From: CAIQPS01 sp963721365
Lineage (GTDB): Bacteria > Actinomycetota > Thermoleophilia > RBG-16-64-13
NCBI GenBank assembly: GCA_963721365.1
Contig: CAVRJE010000023.1
Span: 186,001 to 250,000, forward strand
Length of the DNA stretch: 64,000 nt
Direction of reading: 5' to 3'
The translations under genes and the position numbers were made by a program. Numbering within the stretch: the stretch's first letter is position 1; each line of letters starts with the position of its first letter. Shown here piece after piece: positions 60,121 to 64,000 of this stretch. The notes below the pieces were generated by a model. That model was not told the DNA's origin and searched no databases. It worked only from the letters and a program-made list of their open reading frames with translations.

Positions 60121-60143
60121 TCTGCCCCCTCGCCAGACCTCGG

Positions 60144-60676
60144 TCAGCGTACGTTGACGCCCGCCGTCCGCAGGGCGGCCGCCAGTTCGTCGACTTTCTG
60201 CGAGCCGATCAGGATGCGCTTGTCACCCTTGAGCCACAGCTGCACGCCCTGAGTGCCGTAGGCGCTGTAGCACTTACCGCTCCGGCCCACGCGGATCCCC
60301 CAGCCCCCGAACTCCCGCATGGCGGAGTAGTCCCGCACCTCCGCGTTCTCGATCTCCGCCAGTTCGATGCGGGCAGTCCGGAAGGGGTATAGACCGACGC
60401 TCATCCAGCCCGGCCGCACCTCGGTGATGACACGCACCACTAAGGCGAAGGCCGGGAATCCGAGACCGAACACGATGGCGAGCACCCACGCGGCCCAATC
60501 GGGGATCGGCTGGCTGCCTTGCGGGTTGCTCCGGATGATCTGCTCGTGAACTGCCACCAGACCACGAAGGTGACGATGGTGATGGGAACCCAGAACATCC
60601 ACATCCGGAAGCGCTGGACCTCGCGGAACAGGGGCGGCGCGGCTTGGTCCGCACCCGTTGATCCCCGTTCTTGCAT
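60144..60676 (-). CDS. Two-helix membrane protein with PH-like domain, DUF6141-like (one frame break)
   Basis: A protein of about 177 residues. Two membrane helices (MFWVPITIVTFVVWW and WAAWVLAIVFGLGFPAFALV) flank a short loop where a break occurs near 60545. They are followed by a domain of about 90 residues (GLYPFRTARIELAEIENAEV, then GGWGIRVGRSGKCYSAYGTQ and GVQLWLKGDKRILIGSQ) of the bacterial PH-like type, resembling DUF6141 proteins. AAGGAG lies 7 bases before ATG 60676. Function is unknown. It is divergent from the MFS gene. Confidence 0.7.
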
Positions 60677-60728
60677 CCGCCGACTCCTTCCCGTCCTTGA
60701 GGAGCACACATAGTACACTAGCCCCGCA

Positions 60729-62029
60729 ATGCCTGCCGACGCCTCACAATCCGCCCGAGAGCAGCGAGAAGTGTCGGCCCGCCGCACGCGCTGGGCCTGG
60801 TATTCCTACGATTTCGGCAACACCGCCATCGAGTTCGCCATCCCGCTCTACCTCACCGTCTGGATCGTCAGCGACCTGGGAGTGCAGGCCTGGGTATTCG
60901 GTCTGGCGACCGCGGTGTCCTCCTGGGCCATCGGACTGAGCGGTCCCTACATCGGCGTGAGCGCCGACGAGAAGCGCACCCGCCGCCTCTGGTTCACCGT
61001 CGCGATGGTCGTAGCCACGGTGTTTCTCGGCTCCCTGAGCCTCCTCCCCCATACCGGCCTTCCCGCGCTTCTCACGATCCTGTTCGTTGCCGCGCTCGGC
61101 AACTACGCGTTCCAGCTCACCAGTCTCATCTACAACGCGTCCATGCTGAGCGCCGCCGGCGACGACAACGTGGTGAGCGTCTCCTCGCGCGGCATGGCGC
61201 TCAGTTTCCTGGGCGGCGCCATCGGGGTGGGGATCATGGAGCTGGTCGTGTCCGGCCGCCTCATCCCGGGGGTGAACGGCAGAGGCTACGCGATGCTGCC
61301 GGCGGCGCTCGTCTTCATGCTCTGCTCTCTGCCCGGCATCTTCACCCCCACGCTGTGGCAGAAGAAGAGCGACCCGGTCGTCAAGCCTCCGGGTAGGCTA
61401 CACGAGCGGATGCTCGAGTTGTGGCGGGAATCGTCGCGCGAGTATCGGGCAGGTTGGTTCCTGGCCGGCTACTTCGCCCTCAACTCCGCGATCATGGGCC
61501 TCACCCTGTATCTGCCCCTCCACATCAAGGATGTCACCGGCTTCGAAGGCCTCAAGCTGCTGGCCGTCTTCGCGGTCGTGGTGCCCATGTCGGCGGTCGG
61601 GGCCGCCGTGGTCGCCAAGATGCGGCCGGACAGGGCGATGGCCCGGCGGATCATCCTGGTGGGCCTGACGCTTGCTGGGCCTCAACGCTCTGGTGTTCAG
61701 CCAGATGACCGCGCTGCCTCTGGTGGTCCTGTGCGCTGCCCTGCACGGGCTCTTCGCCGGGGCCCTGACGCCGACGGTGAGGGGCGCCTACGCCCAGACA
61801 TTCCGCTCGGACTACCAGGCCCTCGCCTTCGGCCTCTTCGGCGCCGTGCAGAGGCTCTCGCAGGGCATGGGAGCCTTGCTGGCGCCCCTCGCCAGCGCGG
61901 CGCAGCGGGACCGCGGCAGGGATAGCGGCGATGGGCGTGCTGGCCCTCATCGGCGTCCCCCTCTTCGCCCGCTGGCGGGCGGGCACGGACCCGGACTCCG
62001 AGCCCCTCGCGGCGGACGCTAGTCCGTAG
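60729..62029 (+). CDS. MFS transporter, UMF1/Atg22-like (frame-broken)
   Basis: An integral membrane transporter of about 430 residues. The N-terminus WAWYSYDFGNTAIEFAIPLY is like the WALYDWANSAF opening of the UMF1/Atg22 group. About twelve hydrophobic helices follow, with the loop RDR-type motif ADEKRTRRLW after helix 2-3. Breaks near 61675 and 61905 shift the last helices (LGLNALVFSQMTALPLVVL, then MGVLALIGVPLFARWRAG). A TACACT 9 bases before the ATG hints at a near-leaderless message. The substrate is unknown. Confidence 0.82.
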
Positions 62030-62395
62030 GGAAACGCACCGGCCCTGCGAGCGAGAAGACGATGATCCGCTCGCCCATGATCGTGCTGATGTCGGTGTGC
62101 AGGCTGCGGACCGCCTGGCCGGTGATGTCGGTGATGATCGTCTCCAGCAACGGCCGGGCCTTCTCGATGAGTTCGCGGCGCACCTGCTTGACCAACTCCC
62201 TGCCGTGCGGGGTGCCGTCGGCGCCGGCGAGCTGCCGCTCGGCCGGCGTCAGCACTCCGCGCAGCCGCACCAGCACCAGGTCGTCGATGAGATAGGTCCT
62301 GGCCTCTTCGGGGCCTCTGCCCATGTAGTCCAGCTCGAAGCGGACGATCGCGTCGCTGATCTCGGCTTCCAGCTGCCCTTGGTCTTCGCCACCAT
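62019..62395 (-). CDS. DUF2294 family protein (one frame break)
   Basis: A protein of about 125 residues matching DUF2294: KGQLEAEISDAIVRFELDYM (after a break near 62377), GRGPEEARTYLIDDLVLVRL, RGVLTPAERQLA, GRELVKQVRRELIEKARPLL and SLHTDISTIMGERIIVFSL. The family is small, soluble and of unknown function, found in Firmicutes, Actinomycetota and Chloroflexota. Its 3' end overlaps the convergent MFS gene by 11 bases. Confidence 0.8.
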
Positions 62396-62414
62396 GTCCC
62401 CCGGTCGGCCGGCG

Positions 62415-63746
62415 TCAGCCCCGATGTAACGCGGCCCGCGTCAGACCTTGCCGCATCCCCACGGCGCACTCGAGCATGACATCGTACAGGTCGGCGATGT
62501 CGGCCTCGTCCACGCAGGAGTGAGCCACCCGGATGTCGGTGTCGCTCGTGGATATCACACCGACCCCGTAGTCGTTCAGCAGCTTCACCCGGTACGCCTC
62601 GGCGTCGAGGTCGTGCATCTTGAGGCACATGAAGTACCCCGAGTTGAAGGGGTACGGGGTCCAGGCCTCGGCGAACTTGGGATCGGCCAGCACCGTCCTG
62701 GCGACGGCCGCCCGCCGCTGCAGCACCGCGAACTTCTCGGCCTTCTGCGCTGCCGTAGTCGGGGTCGCTCATCGCCCTCATCAACAGCTCCTGGGACACG
62801 TTCGGGGAGTTGGAGATGGTGCCGCGGATGCAGCCGCCGGTCTTCTTCTCCAGCGCTTCGTACGCGCCCTGCCCTCCGGCGATGCCGTAGGTCATGAAAG
62901 CCAGCCGCAGCCCCCAGGCGAAGTCCTCCTTGGAGGCGCCGTCCAGCTTGATGGCCAGCAGGCGCGGATGAGCATCGGCCAACCGGGTGAAGAGCGACTC
63001 CTTCATGACCTCGTCGTCGAAGAAGAGGCCGAAGTAGGCGTCGTCGCAGACGGCCACGATGTCGCATCCACCTTCGGCCGTCGCGACCAGGATGTCCCGG
63101 ATGGCGTCGGCCTCGGCGGCGGTGATGGAATACCCGGTCGGGTTGTTCGGGAAGTTGAAGAGCACGATGAGCTTGCCCCGGCCCGCGTTCTCGGCGATCG
63201 TCCGGCGGAAGCCCTCCACGTCGAAACCCTTTGTCAGGTCGAGCAAGGGATAGCGGCCAGTCTGCGCGCCCCGCTTCACTGCGAAGATCAAGAGGTAGTT
63301 GCCCCAGAGCTTGTCCGGCAGAAGAAGGAGGTCTCCTTCGTCGACGAACATGTCGGCGACCGTGCTGAGCCCGTGAGTGATCCCGCTGGTGACGACCGGC
63401 AGGCTGATGGGGATGTCGCCCAGCGACGGGTTCTTCTGCCTTGATCTCCTCGCGCCAAGCCTTCCGGATGTCGGCACGGCCGGCCGAGGGAGCGTACGGA
63501 AGCACCGCGTCGGCGCCCAGGTCGGAGAAATGGCGCATGATGGACTCGAGTCCCATGGAGCGCTTGGCCTCGCGGGCCTCACCGATGGTGGCGTTGTAAC
63601 CGGTGCGCCTTCTGGTTGGCCTCTGCCGTCTGCGTCAGGATGCCCTTGGGGAAGTAGAGCTCACGGCCGAGCGCGGAGAGCATCCGCATGACAGCCGGCG
63701 CTTCCTGCTCGATCGTACGATTGAGTTCAGCTGCCAAGGGGTTCAT
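62415..63746 (-). CDS. Class I/II PLP-dependent aminotransferase (frame-broken)
   Basis: An aminotransferase of about 440 residues, fold type I. The N-terminus from ATG 63746 reads LAAELNRTIEQEAPAVMRML. After breaks near 63600 and 63440 come the SLPVVTSGITHGLSTVADMF cofactor region, FNFPNNPTGY, CDDAYFGLFF and the PLP lysine in LDGASKEDFAWGLRLAF. A third break near 62755 precedes the substrate-binding C-terminus (PYPFNSGYFMCLKMHDLD, then DIRVAHSCV). It begins 9 bases after pckG. An aspartate-type aminotransferase feeding oxaloacetate to PEPCK would make sense, but the substrate is not proven. Confidence 0.85.
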
Positions 63747-63755
63747 GTCGTACCT

Positions 63756-64000
63756 CTAGCCGAGACGTTCTTTGAGAGCGGCGAGTTGCGTGCGAAGTTC
63801 TGGCCGGTAGCCGGTCCCCGAACTCGTCGTAGTACTTAGACAAGCCGGCTGCTTCCTGCCTCCAGCCCTCCCGGTCTACCGAGAGCAGTTCCTCCATGCT
63901 CTCGGCGGGGACGTCCAGGCCGGAGAGATCGAGCGCCTCGGGAGTCGGAAGGTAGCCGATAGGCGTCTGCACCGCTTCGCCGCCGCCTTCGACCCGCTCG
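63756..64000 (-). CDS. pckG: Phosphoenolpyruvate carboxykinase (GTP), C-terminal end, cut by window edge
   Basis: The C-terminal 80 residues of GTP-dependent PEPCK, which converts oxaloacetate to PEP. TPIGYLPTPEALDLSGLDVP, then LLSVDREGWRQEAAGLSKYY and FGDRLP, resemble the family C-terminus. A break near 63810 shifts the last residues (true reading ELRTQLAALKERLG, TAG at 63756). The catalytic domains lie outside the window. The GTP type is usual in Actinomycetota. Confidence 0.82.

Overview
The window is high-GC chromosomal DNA dense in housekeeping genes. It most likely comes from a member of the Actinomycetota outside the best-known genera. Four things support this: an actinobacterial integration host factor gene (mihF) next to gmk-rpoZ-coaBC; a whiG-type sigma factor beside xerC, dprA and rpsB, as in Streptomyces; GTP-type PEP carboxykinase; and the order uppS-cdsA-dxr-rseP-ispG-proS-rimP-nusA-infB-truB-ribF-rpsO-pnp. 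Class-level placement (for example Coriobacteriia- or Thermoleophilia-like) cannot be settled by eye. Nearly all genes lie on the minus strand. The plus-strand exceptions are a mutY-like gene, a two-component system, rpoD and an MFS transporter.

Layout. 1-3.9 kb: dapB (cut by the edge), an M16 peptidase, pnp, rpsO. 4.1-7.2 kb: an accessory island of cell-surface genes (a mosaic L,D-transpeptidase, a fumarase/aspartase tail remnant, a small secreted protein) sitting inside the normally tight ribF-rpsO-pnp order. 7.2-15.7 kb: ribF, truB, nrnA, rbfA, ylxP, infB, ylxR, nusA, rimP, with a promoter and a promoter-proximal terminator in front of rimP. 15.8-25.9 kb: proS, isoprenoid and lipid genes (ispG, rseP, dxr, cdsA, uppS), frr, pyrH, tsf, rpsB. 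25.9-30.9 kb: whiG, xerC, dprA, comM, yraN. 31-37.6 kb: mutY-like, rnhB, two signal peptidases flanking rplS, trmD, rimM, khpA, rpsP, ffh. 37.7-40 kb: a two-component system of apparently lower GC with an 11-bp operator ladder. 40-47 kb: ftsY, smc, rnc, acpP, plsX. 47-50.8 kb: rpoD, coaBC, rpoZ, gmk, mihF. 50.9-56.1 kb: pyrD, pyrK, carB. 56.2-64 kb: a GNAT acetyltransferase, a formyltransferase, a Ste24-like peptidase, carbamate kinase, a membrane protein, an MFS transporter, a DUF2294 protein, an aminotransferase and pckG (cut by the edge).

The genes serve translation (ribosome assembly, initiation, SRP targeting), membrane and wall synthesis, chromosome maintenance and pyrimidine synthesis. 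Many neighbouring genes overlap by 1-17 bases, so long leftward operons are likely.

A large caveat is that about half of the genes carry apparent one-base frame breaks, including genes expected to be essential (smc, plsX, cdsA, dxr, rpsB). Long stretches such as pnp, infB, nusA and most of carB are clean. The simplest reading is uneven sequence quality, so broken genes are annotated across their full span and the breaks are noted. Gene-free stretches near or over 300 bases are 37548-37888 (ffh promoter, operator ladder) and 46933-47207 (divergent plsX and rpoD promoters). No tRNA, rRNA, CRISPR array, insertion sequence or replication origin was seen.
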